Source of the DNA: Planktothrix rubescens CCAP 1459/22
Lineage (GTDB): Bacteria; Cyanobacteriota; Cyanobacteriia; Cyanobacteriales; Microcoleaceae
Length of the DNA stretch: 64,000 bases
Reading direction: 5' to 3'
Assembly: GCA_904830895.1 (NCBI GenBank)
Contig: LR882958.1
Coordinates: forward strand, 1,172,001 to 1,236,000
Shown here: positions 26,462 to 35,307 of the stretch, piece after piece
Numbering within the stretch: position 1 is the first letter of the stretch
Layout of the letters: the number at the start of each line of letters is the position of its first letter
Position numbers and translations under genes: made by a program
The notes under the pieces: generated by a model
Told to the model about the DNA's origin: nothing
Database searches by the model: none
What the model saw: only the letters and a program-made list of their open reading frames with translations

Positions 26462-26917
26462 ATGAACGAAACACTGACTCAACGCAATAAAGTTGCGATC
26501 GCGTTTGCTGGGTTGTCTAATTTCTTGAGTTCACTGATCACCATCTTTCGGTTATTAGTTCTCAATGATTATCGCCAGTTAGAAGGATTACGAAAACGGG
26601 GAAAATCTCATGAATTTGGATATATTTATACCCCGTTACTGGAAATTGGATTTTTAGAAATCTATGTGATGTTTTGGCCCGTTGGAAGCCGGAGTTTAGC
26701 GCATTACCATCAACGAGCTTGGGCATTTGTTCGGGTTCTTTTTAACTCGGTTTGTGAGAGTAAATTTGGTGTTTCCAGGGGTGAACTTCTGTTATTGACA
26801 TCAACCATTGCTCAAGCAAATTATTGGTTGGTAACAGCCCCATTTGAAGTGCATGAAATTGAAGCGACCCAGGAAGAAGGAATTACCTTTCACTGCTATT
26901 TAGGTAAACGAAACTAA
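26462..26917 (+). CDS. Conserved hypothetical protein, possibly cupin-like
   Basis: The 151-residue protein MNETLTQRNKVAIAFAGLSN is not firmly recognised. The central part PVGSRSLAHYHQRAWAFVRV and later WLVTAPFEVHEIEA has spaced histidines and beta-rich pattern recalling cysteine-dioxygenase-type cupins, which bind iron with three histidines. It may instead be a cyanobacterial family of unknown role. No signal peptide is evident. Confidence 0.6.
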   Translation: MNETLTQRNKVAIAFAGLSNFLSSLITIFRLLVLNDYRQLEGLRKRGKSHEFGYIYTPLLEIGFLEIYVMFWPVGSRSLAHYHQRAWAFVRVLFNSVCESKFGVSRGELLLLTSTIAQANYWLVTAPFEVHEIEATQEEGITFHCYLGKRN

Positions 26918-26922
26918 CGGAT

Positions 26923-27003
26923 GATCCCCCCTAACCTCCCTAAAAAGGGGGGAATTAGATAGAAGATCCCCCCTAACCCCCCTAAAAAGGGGGGAATTAG
27001 ATA
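26923..27003. repeat. Two 39-bp tandem copies of a C-run/G-run palindrome
   Basis: The 39-bp unit starting GATCCCCCCTAAC and ending GGGGGGAATTAGATA occurs at 26923-26961 and 26965-27003. Each copy is itself a hairpin. Relatives occur at 39.12-39.19 and 43.82-43.90 kb. The second copy ends 18 bp before the next gene. Confidence 0.9.
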
Positions 27004-27021
27004 AAATTAGGAGATAGAATT

Positions 27022-27423
27022 ATGCCAGAATGTAATGGATTTAATTGTCGTTGGATTCAAGGCCATGATCAAAATCATTGGGTGTGTTTAACCTGTGGAC
27101 AAGAACGTATAATCCGCAAAAATGATCCGGTTATAACGTTTATTGTTGGGGTTGCGATCGCTTTAAGTTTAACTTTAATTTTCGGTTTTCATTCCTCTAA
27201 CCAAGAAGCTCCAACTCCTAATTCAGAAACAACCACTAAACATCGGTTCATTCTTCAAGCAACAGAAAATCTGGAAACGGTAATCAGTTTAGATCCAAAA
27301 TTCCAAACTTCAACTCCCTCTAACTTCAATAATATTCCCCCAATTCCCAGTGATTTACTGATTTTTTGGTTCAGCTTCCTGTTTGTTCAGTTTTTAATGT
27401 TTTTCAACCAAAAAAGGAGATAA
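27022..27423 (+). CDS. Small membrane protein with N-terminal zinc-ribbon-like motif
   Basis: The 133-residue protein starts MPECNGFNCRWIQGHDQNHW, and Cys4, Cys9, Cys22 and Cys25 (VCLTCG) could form a zinc site. Two membrane helices follow: VITFIVGVAIALSLTLIFGF and a C-terminal one around LLIFWFSFLFVQFLMFF, with a loop of about 65 residues. The start has AGGAG upstream (27009-27013). Function unknown. Confidence 0.7.
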   Translation: MPECNGFNCRWIQGHDQNHWVCLTCGQERIIRKNDPVITFIVGVAIALSLTLIFGFHSSNQEAPTPNSETTTKHRFILQATENLETVISLDPKFQTSTPSNFNNIPPIPSDLLIFWFSFLFVQFLMFFNQKRR

Positions 27424-27589
27424 AAAATTTGTTTTGAGTGACAATACCGAAATATTGCTTAGTGGTATTGTTGATAATATCCCAATACCTCGTAGGGGTG
27501 AGTCGCGCCTCGCCCCTACAGGGTTATGAGAGATGCCCAAAATCATGATATTATTAAAATAATATTCAGGAGGTATTGAATCAAAAATT

Positions 27590-27994
27590 ATGTCTTTTTT
27601 AAGAAAAGGATTGATCTTTTTCCTGACTTTTTTAGTCTGTTTTACCGTTACAATTACCTATCATTTTAACTTTTCTCCGGTTTCCGCAACGGAAATAACC
27701 ATCGTTGCTCAGGCTCCAACAGTTAATTTGAGTCAACTGCCACCGGAAGCCCGAAATACTTTAAAATTAATTGATCAAGGCGGCCCTTTTCCTTACCCAG
27801 AAAAAGATGGATTAACTTTCTTTAATCGAGAAAAATTATTACCCTATAAACCCAAGGGCTATTATCGGGAATATACCATACCAACTCCAGGGATAGGACA
27901 TCGGGGAGCGAGGCGTTTTGTTGTCGGTATTCAGGGGGAAATTTATTACACCAGTAACCATTATCAAAGTTTTTTGAGGGTTTTAAGACAATGA
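27590..27994 (+). CDS. Secreted barnase/T1-type guanyl ribonuclease
   Basis: The 134-residue protein has a signal peptide (LIFFLTFLVCFTVTITYHF) and a microbial ribonuclease domain with Glu in YREYTIPTPG, Arg in HRGARRFVV and His in YYTSNHYQSF, the catalytic set of the RNase Sa/barnase family. It would cut RNA outside the cell or in competitors. A GGAGG lies before the ATG. It overlaps its inhibitor gene by 4 bp, so inhibitor is made with the enzyme. Confidence 0.9.
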   Translation: MSFLRKGLIFFLTFLVCFTVTITYHFNFSPVSATEITIVAQAPTVNLSQLPPEARNTLKLIDQGGPFPYPEKDGLTFFNREKLLPYKPKGYYREYTIPTPGIGHRGARRFVVGIQGEIYYTSNHYQSFLRVLRQ

Positions 27995-28398
27995 ATCAAA
28001 TATTAGATATTATCCAGGGTAAAAGTCAGCCCAATATTTATCAGTTTCCCTTAGATATTTCGCCTGAAGACTTATCTCAACTTTGTCAAGAATATGACTG
28101 TCAGTTATTTTATTTTGAGGGAACTTCAATTAACAATAAAGCTGATTTTCTGAAAACAGCCAGCACCGTAATCAATTTACCCGAATATTTTGGTTATAAT
28201 TGGGATGCTTGGCAAGATTGTATAACTGATCTCAGTTGGTATAAAGCTTCATCTTATTTGCTTGTTTATGATCAATGGCAAAATTTTGCTCAGGATCATC
28301 CTAATGATTGGCAAATATTAAATGATGTTTTTTCAGAAGCGATCGCATATTGGCTAAAGAGAAATAAGCGATTTTATGTATTATTAATCAGTCCTTGA
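27991..28398 (+). CDS. Barstar-family ribonuclease inhibitor
   Basis: The 135-residue protein has the barstar core: FYFEGTSINNKADFLKTAST and LPEYFGYNWDAWQDCITDL, the helix that plugs the RNase active site with acidic residues. It protects the cytoplasm from the RNase encoded just upstream. Coupled by an ATGA overlap. Confidence 0.92.
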   Translation: MNQILDIIQGKSQPNIYQFPLDISPEDLSQLCQEYDCQLFYFEGTSINNKADFLKTASTVINLPEYFGYNWDAWQDCITDLSWYKASSYLLVYDQWQNFAQDHPNDWQILNDVFSEAIAYWLKRNKRFYVLLISP

Positions 28399-28420
28399 AA
28401 AACAGATAATTTCTCTCGTC

Positions 28421-28510
28421 TCTCGTTGCTAGGTTCCACCTAGCAATGCTATTTTGCAGGCTCCGCCTGCTGTTTTTCAATCGGAAGCAGAGCCCCCTGT
28501 TTGCATTCGG
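28421..28510. repeat. REP-like repeat of the RAYT family, copy 1
   Basis: Contains GCTAGGTTCCACCTAGC, CAGGCTCCGCCTG and a diverged GGAAGCAGAGCCCCC stem. The same blocks occur around the RAYT gene at 29.4-30.4 kb. It lies directly after the barstar gene. Confidence 0.85.
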
Positions 28511-28589
28511 GAAATAGGAAGACATAATGATTGGGTTTATCTTATCGTTGATAATTAGTGGATAGATTAGTTTAATCAGGAGAGTTGAT

Positions 28590-29051
28590 ATGATTGTTAT
28601 TGATATAGACAATATTAGAGATACAATTAAGGAGTTAACAATTCCCCAACAATCACACCCTGATGATTTTCTGGGATTTTATCAGAAGATTAACAACAGT
28701 ATTTCTGCTGAAATCAAGACAATTAAACAGTTACATGGGATTGATTTAATTATTGTTGAAAATTTGTATAAGGATTATTATCGTTCAGAAGTTAGTCCTC
28801 ATGTCATTATCCAAAAACATGAACAGGAAACAGTAAATATTTGGATTTTAGGCAATTTTGAACATAAAAATCAAATTGTTTGGGAATTATCAGAAGTTTT
28901 TGCAGACTTTTATGTTGAATTTTTGTTGATGCCTATTTTTCATGTTTTTAACTATAATGATATTAAACCGGACTTAATACAGGAATTTAAACAGGGAATT
29001 ATTGTTTATGAGTGCGAAAGAAATTTATCGAGAAAAGTTTCTCTATCCTGA
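28590..29051 (+). CDS. Hypothetical protein, possibly a degenerate nucleotidyltransferase
   Basis: The 153-residue protein MIVIDIDNIRDTIKELTIPQ is not recognised. It has alternating strands and helices (IIVENLYKDYYRSEVSPHVI, then IWILGNFEHKNQIVWELSEV) and an ending QGIIVYE that recalls the C-terminus of MNT-type proteins. The GS..DxD signature is absent. The gene overlaps the next small gene by 44 bp, so the two are probably one operon. Confidence 0.6.
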   Translation: MIVIDIDNIRDTIKELTIPQQSHPDDFLGFYQKINNSISAEIKTIKQLHGIDLIIVENLYKDYYRSEVSPHVIIQKHEQETVNIWILGNFEHKNQIVWELSEVFADFYVEFLLMPIFHVFNYNDIKPDLIQEFKQGIIVYECERNLSRKVSLS

Positions 29052-29166
29052 GTTTCAATCTGATGATACTTATAAAGCACCTCAAGAGCAAATTACCATA
29101 AATCAGGCTAGATTATTAATTCAAGATGTTGATAGAATTGTTAATCAAATTATAAATCTGATTTAA
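29008..29166 (+). CDS. 52-residue hypothetical protein
   Basis: An ATG at 29008 inside the end of the previous gene opens a frame to TAA at 29164-29166: MSAKEIYREKFLYPEFQSDD, then a helical tail QARLLIQDVDRIVNQI. No ribosome site is obvious, so it would depend on coupling with the upstream gene. Function unknown. Confidence 0.45.
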   Translation: MSAKEIYREKFLYPEFQSDDTYKAPQEQITINQARLLIQDVDRIVNQIINLI

Positions 29167-29211
29167 TTTATAAAAATATTCTATAATACAAGAAGATATG
29201 AGGTAATACCA

Positions 29212-29397
29212 ATGGATTTTTATAGCGTTGTTCTTAAAAAAAGTGCGAGCTATTGGGTCGCATTATGTTTAGAAAATGGGATTGTTGCTCAAGGGGACAA
29301 TCCTGAACAATCCATGAGTAAACTTCAAGAAGCGATTGAATCTTTTTTTTCGTTCCCAGGTGGAACCAGGGAACCAGAGAAGTCCCCTCGTTGCTAG
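29212..29397 (+). pseudogene. HicB-like gene truncated by REP repeat
   Basis: The N-terminal 45 residues (MDFYSVVLKKSASYWVALCL, then NPEQSMSKLQEAIESFF) are HicB-like. From about 29348 the frame is inside the CGTTCCCAGGTGGAACC repeat and ends with repeat-encoded residues. A GAGG ribosome site remains. The C-terminal part of the antitoxin is gone. Confidence 0.75.
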
Positions 29398-29649
29398 GTT
29401 CCACCTAGCAATGCTATCTTACAGGCTCCGCCTGCTATTTTAACTGGAGGCAGAGCCTCCTATTTTCGTTCCCTGGTTCCACCAGGGAACGAGGGTAAAC
29501 GAGGGGGAAATCCTGTTTGCTAGGTTCCACCTAGCAATGCTATCTTACAGGCTCCGCCTGCTATTTTAACTGGAGGCAGAGCCTCCTATTTTCGTTCCCT
29601 GGTTCCACCAGGGAACGAGGGTAACGAGGGTAAACGAGGGGGAAATCCT
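29386..29649. repeat. REP-like tandem array beside the RAYT gene, copies 2 and 3
   Basis: Two copies of a roughly 127-bp unit stand head to tail (about 29392-29518 and 29519-29649). Each holds four palindromes: GCTAGGTTCCACCTAGC, CAGGCTCCGCCTG, GGAGGCAGAGCCTCC and CCCTGGTTCCACCAGGG. They abut the 3' end of the RAYT gene. Confidence 0.92.
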
Positions 29650-29654
29650 GTTAT

Positions 29655-30185
29655 TTATGAAATAATTTCTACAGGAATTAATCCTGGTAAATCTTGATAG
29701 TTTCGATAACTGGAATATCGCCAGTGTACGGGATCATCAATATAACCCCGTTTAACAGGATTGTTATGAATATAGTCTATTTTTTGAAATAACATTTCTT
29801 CGCTGAGGATGGCTTCAGGATGAAAGCCTTCTTGCCAAAGTTGATATTCTTGATCCGTTTTATGGGGGAGTTTAGCGAATTTAAGTTGAGTTAATAAATA
29901 ATGACTTTGATTTAGTTTTAATTGATCAATAATAGAACGGGCAGTAAAGGATTTAAAAGTTCTGATTTCTTTGGATAAATTTTCGGCTGTTCCAATTAAA
30001 TGAAGATGGTTTTCCATAATCACATAGCTATGTAAAGTTAAGCGGTGTTGATGGTGTAAAAAGTTTAAAGAATCCAGGATAATTTGAGCAAATTCAGGAT
30101 GGCTAAAAATCGGAATCCAGTTGACAGTTGTACAGGTAATAAAATGGGGCTGGTTTCCTAAGACTCGATAGCGGCTACGTCCCAT
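29655..30185 (-). CDS. REP-associated tyrosine transposase (RAYT, TnpA-REP)
   Basis: The 176-residue Y1 HUH enzyme has the HUH pair in ENHLHLIG and the catalytic tyrosine in KIDYIHNNPVKRG, with FHPEAILSE between. It starts GRSRYRVLGNQPHFITCTTV, typical for the family. RAYTs cut and move single-stranded REP palindromes. It is intact and flanked on both sides by the same palindromic repeats (29386-29649 and 30260-30366), which are its probable substrates. Confidence 0.93.
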   Translation of the reverse strand: MGRSRYRVLGNQPHFITCTTVNWIPIFSHPEFAQIILDSLNFLHHQHRLTLHSYVIMENHLHLIGTAENLSKEIRTFKSFTARSIIDQLKLNQSHYLLTQLKFAKLPHKTDQEYQLWQEGFHPEAILSEEMLFQKIDYIHNNPVKRGYIDDPVHWRYSSYRNYQDLPGLIPVEIIS

Positions 30186-30501
30186 CTCAATTTAATATAG
30201 TTTTTGTTTTTAGGGTTAACTGAATCTAATTATCCCATAAATCTCACCCCTCGTACCCCTCGTTGCTAGGTTCCACATAGCAATGCTATCTTGCAGGCTC
30301 CGCCTGCTATTTTAATCGGAGGCAGAGCCTCCTATTTGTATTCCCAGGTGGAACCTGGGAACAAGGGTTAATAAAATAAAACCTCAACTTTAACCCCCTT
30401 TAATCTAGTCACCCCTTTAGACGTACAATAGAAGAAATGAACCGAAATACAATTGAGGGGAAATAATTGTTAGGATATCCTGACATTTTCCTTCTTTTGT
30501 C
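30186..30501. other. Gap between RAYT and putA
   Basis: This 316-bp gap contains one REP-like copy (annotated) and the putA leader. No other gene is seen. Confidence 0.5.
30260..30366. repeat. REP-like repeat copy 4
   Basis: It carries GCTAGGTTCCACATAGC, CAGGCTCCGCCTG, GGAGGCAGAGCCTCC and TTCCCAGGTGGAACCTGGGAA in the same order as the array beside the RAYT end, on the other flank of that gene. Confidence 0.9.
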
Positions 30502-30531
30502 ATGCTGTATCGTTATTGGAGACATTCAACA

Positions 30532-33507
30532 GTGGTTGCACAATACCCTGACACCTACGAAGCCAAAACCCTAGAAATTGCTAAACAATTACTAGCGGCG
30601 ACCCAAGAGAAAAAACGCTCTTTGTTTGGTCAGTTACAAGACCAAATGCGTTTAGATGATAAACTCCTCGACTGGACAATGGCAAATCCAGGTTTACGGG
30701 TGCAGTTATTTCATTTTATTGACTGTTTACCTGCGTTGCGGAGTAAACCGGAAATAGCGGCACACTTGCAAGAATATTTGACAACGGCAGAAGTTGAACT
30801 TCCCGATATGTTGAAAAAATTACTCAACTTTGCTAACCCCGACTCCGTAGCCGGACAACTGGCGGCGACCACCGTAGCCCCGGCGGTGGAAACCCTAGCT
30901 CAAAAATATATTGCTGGGGAAAATATTCCCAAAATAATTAGAACTTTAGAACAGTTACGCAAAGATAAAATGGCGTTTACTGTTGATTTATTAGGGGAAG
31001 CTGTTATTACGGAAACTGAGGCAGAATCCTATCTAAATAATTATTTAGAATTGATGGAAAAACTCAGTGAAGCGGCAAAAAAATGGTCAAATATTCCCCA
31101 AATTGATCAAGCCGATGGCAACCCGATTTCTAAAGTTCAAGTATCGGTTAAATTAACTGCTTTTTATTCCCAATTTGATCCTTTAGATGCTAAAGGAAGT
31201 GAAGAAAAAGTCGGTGAACGCATCCGTATTTTATTACGTCGGGCGCAGGAATTGGGGGCGGCTGTTCATTTTGATATGGAACAATACGCCTATAAAGATT
31301 TAACCTTCAGCATTTTAAAAAATCTGTTGATGGAATCAGAATTTCGTAGCCGGACGGATATTGGGATGACTGTACAAGCCTATTTACGGGAATCTCAAAA
31401 GGATTTAGAAGGGATTATTGAATGGGTGAAATTGCGAGGATATCCGGTGAGTGTGCGACTGGTTAAAGGGGCTTATTGGGATCAAGAAACAATTAAATCC
31501 ATGCAGAATGACTGGCCCCAACCTGTCTATAATGATAAAGCCGCAACGGATGCTAATTTTGAACGATTGACCCAATTGATGTTAGAAAGTCATCAATATA
31601 TTTATTCGGCTATTGGTAGTCATAATGTCCGTTCTCAAGCTAGGGCGATGGCGATTGCTGAAACTCTAAATGTCCCCAGTCGTGCCTTTGAAATGCAGGT
31701 ATTATATGGCATGGGCGACCAACTGGCTAAAGCCTTGGTTCAAAAAGGATATCGGGTGAGAATGTATTGTCCTTATGGGGATTTATTACCCGGAATGTCC
31801 TATTTAATTCGGCGGTTATTAGAGAATACGGCTAATAGTTCTTTTATCCGTCAAAGTTCGGAAAATCGCCCGGTTGACGAGTTATTATCTCCCCCCAAAG
31901 ATAACCCGAATAGCAATATTTTTGATACCTGGAAACCCGTATTTCCTAATTCAGCCGATACCAATTTTTCTAATGCTGCCTTACGCGATAAAGGGGTGCG
32001 GGCTTTAGAAATTGTCTATAACCAATTGGGACAAACCTACAACCCATTAATTAATGGTCAATATGTTAATACCACCCAAATTATAGACTCGGTAAACCCC
32101 TCTAACCCCTCGGAAATTGTTGGAAAAGTCGGGTTAATTAATGTTGAACAGGCGGAAACAGCTATTCAAGCCGCTAAAACTGCGTTTCCAAAATGGCGGC
32201 ATACTCCTGTGCGGGAACGGGCAGGTGTGCTACGGAAAGCAGCCGAACTGTTTGAACAACGACGGGCGGAGTTCAGTGCTTGGATGGTCTATGAAGTGGG
32301 CAAACCCCTGCATCAGTGTGATGCTGAGGTGTCAGAAGCGATTGATTTTTGTCGCTATTATGCCGACGAAATGGAACGGCTAGATCAGGGCTACCAGTAT
32401 GATACTGCTGGCGAAACTAACCGTTATAACTATCAGCCGCGCGGCATTTCTCTGATTATTTCCCCCTGGAATTTCCCCCTGGCGATTCCCGTGGGCATGA
32501 CGGTGGCATCTTTGGTAACGGGTAACTGCACGTTACTCAAGCCTGCGGAAGTGTCATCGGTGATCGGTGCTAAGATTACGGAAGTATTAGTCGATGCGGG
32601 TGTGCCACCTGGTGTGTTCCAATTTGTGCCAGGAAAAGGATCGACGGTGGGTTCCTATATGGTACAACACCCGGACGTTCACATGATTACCTTCACGGGT
32701 TCCCAGGAAGTCGGGTGCCGGATTTATGCTGAGGCGGCACTGCTAAAACCCGGACAGAAACACCTAAAACGGGTTGTTGCCGAAATGGGGGGCAAAAATG
32801 CCGTTATTGTTGATGAAAGTGCCGACCTTGACCAAGCGGTGGCGGGGGTGGTCTATTCTGCCTTTGGGTATACGGGGCAAAAATGTTCCGCCTGTTCCCG
32901 GGTGGTGGTGTTGGAACCCGTTTATCAGGCTTTTGTTAACCGTTTAACTGAGGCAGTACGGTCTTTAAATGTGGGGGATGCAGCGTTACTGAGTACGCAG
33001 GTTGGCCCGGTAATTGATGCCAATGCTCAACAGAAGATTAAGGAGTATATTGAGATCGGCAAACAAGAGGCCGAACTTGCCATCCAAGTGACTGCACCGG
33101 AAACGGGTTATTTTGTCGGCCCAACGGTTTTTATTAATGTTTTACCGACGGCAAAAATCGCCCAAGAGGAAATTTTTGGCCCGGTTTTAGCGGTGATCAA
33201 AGCCAAGAATTTTGATGAAGCTTTGGATATTGCTAATGGGACTAATTTTGCTTTAACCGGGGGTTTATATTCAAGAACTCCCTCCCATATTAGCAAGGCT
33301 AAAGCGGAATTTGAAGTGGGAAATTTGTATATTAACCGAGGCATTACGGGGGCAATTGTTTCCCGTCAACCCTTCGGTGGTTTCAAACTTTCCGGTGTCG
33401 GTTCTAAGGCGGGGGGCCCAGATTATTTATTACAATTCTTAGAACCCCGTCACATCACAGAAAACATTCAACGTCAGGGTTTTGCCCCCATTGAAGGAAT
33501 GGAATAA
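30532..33507 (+). CDS. putA: Bifunctional proline dehydrogenase / glutamate-semialdehyde dehydrogenase
   Basis: PutA converts proline to glutamate in two steps. The first half (to about 440) is the FAD proline dehydrogenase barrel (RLVKGAYWDQET, SHNVRSQARAMAIAE). The second half (about 480-985) is an aldehyde dehydrogenase with ISPWNFPLAIP, the Glu in VAEMGGKNA, the nucleophile Cys in GQKCSACSR, and EEIFGPV. There is no DNA-binding N-terminus, so it is the catalytic-only type. GTG 30532 is chosen because GGAG lies ten bases before it and MVAQYPDTYEAKT fits the family; ATG 30502 would add ten residues but has no ribosome site. Confidence 0.93.
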   Translation: MVAQYPDTYEAKTLEIAKQLLAATQEKKRSLFGQLQDQMRLDDKLLDWTMANPGLRVQLFHFIDCLPALRSKPEIAAHLQEYLTTAEVELPDMLKKLLNFANPDSVAGQLAATTVAPAVETLAQKYIAGENIPKIIRTLEQLRKDKMAFTVDLLGEAVITETEAESYLNNYLELMEKLSEAAKKWSNIPQIDQADGNPISKVQVSVKLTAFYSQFDPLDAKGSEEKVGERIRILLRRAQELGAAVHFDMEQYAYKDLTFSILKNLLMESEFRSRTDIGMTVQAYLRESQKDLEGIIEWVKLRGYPVSVRLVKGAYWDQETIKSMQNDWPQPVYNDKAATDANFERLTQLMLESHQYIYSAIGSHNVRSQARAMAIAETLNVPSRAFEMQVLYGMGDQLAKALVQKGYRVRMYCPYGDLLPGMSYLIRRLLENTANSSFIRQSSENRPVDELLSPPKDNPNSNIFDTWKPVFPNSADTNFSNAALRDKGVRALEIVYNQLGQTYNPLINGQYVNTTQIIDSVNPSNPSEIVGKVGLINVEQAETAIQAAKTAFPKWRHTPVRERAGVLRKAAELFEQRRAEFSAWMVYEVGKPLHQCDAEVSEAIDFCRYYADEMERLDQGYQYDTAGETNRYNYQPRGISLIISPWNFPLAIPVGMTVASLVTGNCTLLKPAEVSSVIGAKITEVLVDAGVPPGVFQFVPGKGSTVGSYMVQHPDVHMITFTGSQEVGCRIYAEAALLKPGQKHLKRVVAEMGGKNAVIVDESADLDQAVAGVVYSAFGYTGQKCSACSRVVVLEPVYQAFVNRLTEAVRSLNVGDAALLSTQVGPVIDANAQQKIKEYIEIGKQEAELAIQVTAPETGYFVGPTVFINVLPTAKIAQEEIFGPVLAVIKAKNFDEALDIANGTNFALTGGLYSRTPSHISKAKAEFEVGNLYINRGITGAIVSRQPFGGFKLSGVGSKAGGPDYLLQFLEPRHITENIQRQGFAPIEGME

Positions 33508-33516
33508 CCCCGTTGT

Positions 33517-33566
33517 TGCGCTTTAGCGCATTAAAAGGCGATCGCTCTTTTAAAAAGGGCGATCGC
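33517..33566 (+). terminator. Hairpins after putA, one made of paired HIP1 octamers
   Basis: TGCGCTTTAGCGCA (33517-33530) is a hairpin, followed by GCGATCGC (33538-33545) and GCGATCGC (33559-33566) flanking an A/T core. Because HIP1 is self-complementary, the two copies pair. They may end putA transcription before the next gene. Confidence 0.4.
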
Positions 33567-33597
33567 GCTATAATCATAAAAAAAGGAGGAAACCCTA

Positions 33598-33783
33598 ATG
33601 AGACAAGTGATCATTTATCCGGGTGAAGATGGCTATTGGATAGTTGAATGTCCGAGTTTACCTGGCTGTATTAGTCAAGGAAAAACTAAAGAAGAAGCGT
33701 TGATAAATATTAAAGAAGCGATTGAGCTTTATATTGAAGTGTGTCAAGAAAAAGGGCAACCTGTGTCAGAAGATCCCCTATAA
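33598..33783 (+). CDS. HicB-like antitoxin, orphan
   Basis: The 61-residue protein MRQVIIYPGEDGYWIVECPS has the short HicB core LPGCISQGKTKEEALINIKE. It closely resembles the HicB at 43.5 kb over the shared part but no hicA follows. AGGAGG precedes the ATG. It could still bind a HicA made elsewhere. Confidence 0.82.
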   Translation: MRQVIIYPGEDGYWIVECPSLPGCISQGKTKEEALINIKEAIELYIEVCQEKGQPVSEDPL

Positions 33784-33855
33784 TAAAAAAATAAATTTTA
33801 ACTCTAGTCCAGATAATCTTACAAAATTTCTGGCATTTCTAATCTGTTATATTTT

Positions 33856-34266
33856 CTAGCTATTTTTATTTTTCTTGGATGATTGATCAGGTGTATTTAT
33901 ATATACTGATAGATCATTCATAATTACTTGTTCATCTACTGTTGTTCTATAACCACCTCGTAAACTTTCATAATATCTACGACCTGCTTCCAATGCAGCT
34001 TTTCTAAGTTTAATATCTGTAGGATTTTTGCTTAAAGATTCTTTAGCTTGTTCATATTGTTTAAGTTTATCAACTTGAGAATCAAAGATTAGATAACCTA
34101 TTATTCCAATAATGAGTAAAGAGACTATAAATGCAAAATAGAAACCTATACCTATTCTGGATTGAACTGTAACCTCAATCCAGGCTTGCCGAAGCAAGAT
34201 AATATCTAAAAAAGATAAAATTAGTAGACTTAAGTTTAATTTTTGTTTAAGTGTTAACTTTTTCAT
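33856..34266 (-). CDS. Small membrane protein of unknown function
   Basis: From ATG 34266 the protein has 136 residues: two membrane helices (LNLSLLILSFLDIILLRQAW and FYFAFIVSLLIIGIIGYLIF), then a cytosolic helical tail with AGRRYYESLRGGYRTTVDEQ and a basic end KKNKNS. A start 13 codons upstream (34305) is possible but gives an untypical N-terminus. Similar architecture occurs in cyanobacterial short-C-terminal-domain proteins, but no function can be given. Confidence 0.6.
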   Translation of the reverse strand: MKKLTLKQKLNLSLLILSFLDIILLRQAWIEVTVQSRIGIGFYFAFIVSLLIIGIIGYLIFDSQVDKLKQYEQAKESLSKNPTDIKLRKAALEAGRRYYESLRGGYRTTVDEQVIMNDLSVYINTPDQSSKKNKNS

Positions 34267-34441
34267 AATGTAACAACTCTGTTTTTCTACAGAACAGTAA
34301 ATCAATATAATATTGTACTGCCTTTTAATAAGATTGACAAGGGGTGCTGTTTTCGCAACAGAGAGCGATCGCTTTTTTAAGTTAACTGTTAAAAATTGCT
34401 AGGTTAGTGGCACAGAGCGTGCAACGACAAACAGACAATCG

Positions 34442-35307
34442 CTAAATCCTATAAAACAACTCCCTTAACGTACTCACGGACTGCGGAAGTCCTTGTTTTA
34501 TCAGCGTGTCCAGATATTCGTCAGGTGTTTTAGGGGGATTTTTGAGTCTCATTCGTTGTATTTCGGCTGCGCTACAGACTATTGCTGGGTTTAAGTCGAG
34601 TAAGTGCAGAATAAACTCATCCGGGTGCTGCGCTTCAACACCATATTGTTGAAGTGCTTGACTGGGAAAATCATCAAGATTAAAAGTAACAATTACATCA
34701 GCATTACAGCGAATTGCAGCAGCAAGAACATGGCGATCATCTGGATTCTGATCCATTCATCGTGAATAGCATCTGTCCAACGCGCCTTAAATAAGTCAGT
34801 GATGGCAAGTTCCAGTGAACTACTCCTAGCCGGCTTCGCCTGAGCTAGTAGCTTCGTGTATCATTTGCCAATGCCTCTGTTAGTAAGCTAACTTTGGTCT
34901 TACTTAGCATCTCTGGTATTGCTACCTTTACCAGTACAAGACTAGACCCACGCAGAAGTCCTAGTTCCTAAGACCTATATAGTTTTTGTTTTGACCTGAC
35001 TAAGGATACGCTTTTATTGCTATTGCCCTAGTCACCTTCTCAGACTGAGATCGAGAGCGAGTCCCCTGGCACACTTCTGAGAGCCTGATAACTGGGTAAG
35101 TACAGGTTTGATCGTGGTTATCAAGAACATCTTTATTATCCTTTGATTGGGGTAATTTAGTCAAGCATAAAGTTCAAAAATGTGTTCGCTTTCATGCCCA
35201 CACCGCTATCTGAATGTGGGGACTTCTCGCTCACAAACTGTTAAAAAATCACGAAGCGGTGCTGGATATAAAACACAAGCATCGTAGACAACGGAAAAAT
35301 TAGCCAC
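34442..35307 (-). pseudogene. PIN-domain toxin gene split by an insertion and an internal deletion
   Basis: The 5' part begins at GTG 35305-35307, overlapping the antitoxin stop: VANFSVVYDACVLYPAPLRD. About 425 bp of foreign DNA follow (34816-35241). The gene then resumes with LELAITDLFKARWTDAIHDE, where about 45 codons are missing and the frame shifts, and finally QNPDDRHVLAAAIRCNADVI to the stop at 34442. All parts belong to one PIN_3-type toxin, which is therefore dead. A 104-residue tail frame starting at 34756 remains open. Confidence 0.85.
34816..35241. mobile_element. About 425-bp insertion in the PIN gene, probable IS200/IS605-type remnant or MITE
   Basis: The ends are set by where PIN homology breaks. 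One end has an imperfect hairpin (CTACTCCTAGC with AGCTAGTAG, near 34820-34852); near the other lies CCCACACCGCTATCTGAATGTGGG, a hairpin with CCCACA/TGTGGG arms. No ORF of useful size is present and no clear target duplication is visible. Subterminal hairpins without terminal inverted repeats fit IS200/IS605 ends. A TnpB fragment lies 5 kb away. Confidence 0.6.
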
